From Clostridiaceae bacterium (GTDB lineage: Bacteria; Bacillota; Clostridia; Oscillospirales; Acutalibacteraceae), in contig JAEDKI010000079.1 of the NCBI GenBank assembly GCA_016295895.1, positions 1-8,418 of the forward strand: a stretch of DNA of 8,418 bases, read 5' to 3'. The notes beneath the pieces are model-generated. The model worked only from the letters and a program-made list of their open reading frames with translations, was not told the DNA's origin and ran no database searches. A program made the translations under genes and the position numbers. This document shows, in pieces, positions 7,490-8,418 of the stretch. Position 1 is the stretch's first letter. Every line of letters starts with the position of its first letter.

Positions 7490-8166
7490 TTTGTGATTCC
7501 CATGAGCGCAAGTGCTTCCTTTGCGGCCTCCTGCTCGGCATTTTTCTTGCTTTTTCCGACTCCTCTGCCGAGAACATTGCTGTTAAGATGAACCTCAACC
7601 TTAAAGGTTCTGTTGTGCGGAGGGCCGCTCGCCTCTGTCACGACATAATCGACGTTTTCTTCACGGTTCTGCTGAATGACCTCCTGAAGAAGCGTTTTGT
7701 AATCAACCGCTTTTTCAAGCTTATCGTGCCTCGGAATGAAGCGCAGAACGATTTTTTCGGCTTCTTCCAGGCCTCCGTCAAGAAAAACTGCGGCAAGCAC
7801 CGCTTCAAAAGCATCTGCAAGAATCGACGGCCTTTCTCTGCCGCCCATTCTTGTTTCGCCGTTGCCGAGCCTCAGCTCTTCGCCGATGCCCAGCTCCGTT
7901 GCATATTGGCAGAGCGCATTTTCGCAGACCTTGGCGGATCTGTGCTTGGTCAGCTCGCCTTCGGGGTAATCATAATTCTGAAAAAAGTATTTTGCGGTGA
8001 CAAAGCCGAGAATTGAATCTCCGAGAAATTCAAGCCTCTCGTTGCATTCCGTCGTGCCTTTTTTTTCGTTGGCGTATGACGAATGCGTCAGCGCAGTTTC
8101 AAGCAAGGAAATATCCTTGAATTTATAGCCGAGATTCTTTTGAAGTCCTGCATATTTTTCTCCCAT
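7486..8166 (-). CDS. rnc: Ribonuclease III
   Basis: A 226-residue double-strand-specific endoribonuclease that processes rRNA precursors and structured mRNAs as a homodimer with Mg2+. The N-terminal catalytic domain (about 1-148) carries the signature NERLEFLGDSILG (42-54) with E43, E46 and D50, then the PEGEL motif (E69) and ILADAFEAV with D118 and E121. All acidic residues known to be needed in E. coli RNase III have counterparts. The C-terminal double-stranded RNA-binding domain (about 155-222) begins DYKTLLQE and ends in GKSKKNAEQEAAKEAL. Length is typical. I chose ATG 8166 because AGAGG (8181-8177) lies 10 bases before it. A GTG at 8184 would add six residues (MRGKKK) and overlap the upstream stop, but has poorer ribosome-site spacing. 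Position downstream of a carrier-protein gene and upstream of smc is the usual Firmicute context. Confidence 0.97.
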   Translation of the reverse strand: MGEKYAGLQKNLGYKFKDISLLETALTHSSYANEKKGTTECNERLEFLGDSILGFVTAKYFFQNYDYPEGELTKHRSAKVCENALCQYATELGIGEELRLGNGETRMGGRERPSILADAFEAVLAAVFLDGGLEEAEKIVLRFIPRHDKLEKAVDYKTLLQEVIQQNREENVDYVVTEASGPPHNRTFKVEVHLNSNVLGRGVGKSKKNAEQEAAKEALALMGITK

Positions 8167-8176
8167 TTTCTTTTTA

Positions 8177-8181
8177 CCTCT
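8177..8181 (-). promoter_or_regulatory. Ribosome binding site favouring the rnc ATG start
   Basis: AGAGG on the minus strand, 10 bases before ATG 8166, overlaps the end of the carrier-protein gene. It supports the shorter rnc product over the GTG start at 8184. Confidence 0.5.
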
Positions 8182-8399
8182 CACGAATCTCTTTCAACTC
8201 TTTCGGCAAGCTCCGAAACGGTGATGTCGCTGCCGATTTCCTCGCTGAATTCAATGCCGAACTCATTTTCAAGCTCCGAGGCAAGCTCCTGAATTTCAAT
8301 ATCATCGCTGACAAGCTCATTAAGAACGGTTTCGCCGTTAATCTGGCTTTCGTCGCATCCGAGCTCCTCGCAAATGAATGCTATTAATCTTTCAAGCAT
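8181..8399 (-). CDS. Acyl-carrier-protein-like protein without the phosphopantetheine serine
   Basis: A 72-residue acidic protein with the size and helical pattern of an acyl carrier protein. A first helix (LERLIAFICEELG), an Ile/Val loop region, then LASELENEFGIEF (39-51) match the LVMALEEEFDIEI block of AcpP, and TVSELAERV closes it. In AcpP, GADSLD holds the Ser that 4'-phosphopantetheine is attached to. The ungapped equivalent here is VSDDIE (30-35), so Asp33 stands at the Ser site. The distance to F47 (14 residues, as in AcpP) fixes this register, and Ser31 is two residues too early. A standard fatty-acid carrier role is therefore doubtful. Position before rnc is the normal place of acpP in many Firmicutes, so it may be a diverged acpP with a structural role. 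ATG 8399 was chosen; GTG 8402 is possible and sits 8 bases from GGAGG. Confidence 0.8.
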   Translation of the reverse strand: MLERLIAFICEELGCDESQINGETVLNELVSDDIEIQELASELENEFGIEFSEEIGSDITVSELAERVERDS

Positions 8400-8410
8400 C
8401 ACAAAAAATT

Positions 8411-8415
8411 CCTCC
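8411..8415 (-). promoter_or_regulatory. Ribosome binding site of the acyl-carrier-like gene
   Basis: GGAGG on the minus strand lies 8 bases before GTG 8402 and 11 before ATG 8399, so it fits either start. Sequence upstream is outside the window, so promoter and operon start are not visible. Confidence 0.75.
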
Positions 8416-8418
8416 GTT

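Noticed and set aside
7486..8184. The longer rnc product starting at GTG 8184
   Set aside because: It overlaps the upstream stop as GTGA but has poor ribosome-site spacing; ATG 8166 has AGAGG at 10 bases and fits the family N-terminus. It is not fully excluded.

Overview
The window is about 50% GC and every gene lies on the minus strand, so transcription runs from the right edge to the left. The gene order (acyl-carrier-protein-like gene, rnc, a radical SAM gene, smc), the strong GGAGG-type ribosome sites and the sigma-A type promoter suggest an anaerobic Firmicute of class Clostridia, perhaps a gut Oscillospiraceae/Ruminococcaceae member. The taxonomic call is inference from context and style; there is no rRNA or other marker here.

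Right part, 8418 to 2897: a tightly packed operon that probably continues beyond the right edge. It holds a small acyl-carrier-protein-like gene, rnc (ribonuclease III), an Elp3-like radical SAM gene and smc (1190-residue chromosome condensation ATPase). The first three overlap by 3 to 4 bases, and smc follows after 15 bases, so they look co-transcribed and partly translationally coupled. The notable departure from the usual pattern is the carrier-like protein, where Asp stands at the position of the phosphopantetheine-bearing Ser.

Middle, 2896 to 2773: a 124-base AT-rich spacer. It has a perfect 8-bp inverted repeat abutting the smc stop codon, an extended -10 sigma-A promoter facing left, an AT-only hairpin in the 5' leader, and a strong ribosome site.

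Left part, 2772 to 1: a separately promoted two-gene unit closed by a clear intrinsic terminator. It encodes a class III PLP aminotransferase of the glutamate-1-semialdehyde aminotransferase type (492 aa), then a tandem-domain class II aldolase/adducin-family protein (398 aa). The first aldolase domain keeps the metal-binding and catalytic residues and the second has lost most of them. The pair probably acts in one pathway on a carbonyl/amino compound, but the substrate cannot be read from the sequence. No tRNA, rRNA, CRISPR array, insertion sequence or long repeat was seen. The most interesting points are the Ser-less carrier protein and the uncharacterised aminotransferase/tandem-aldolase unit with its own promoter and candidate operator.
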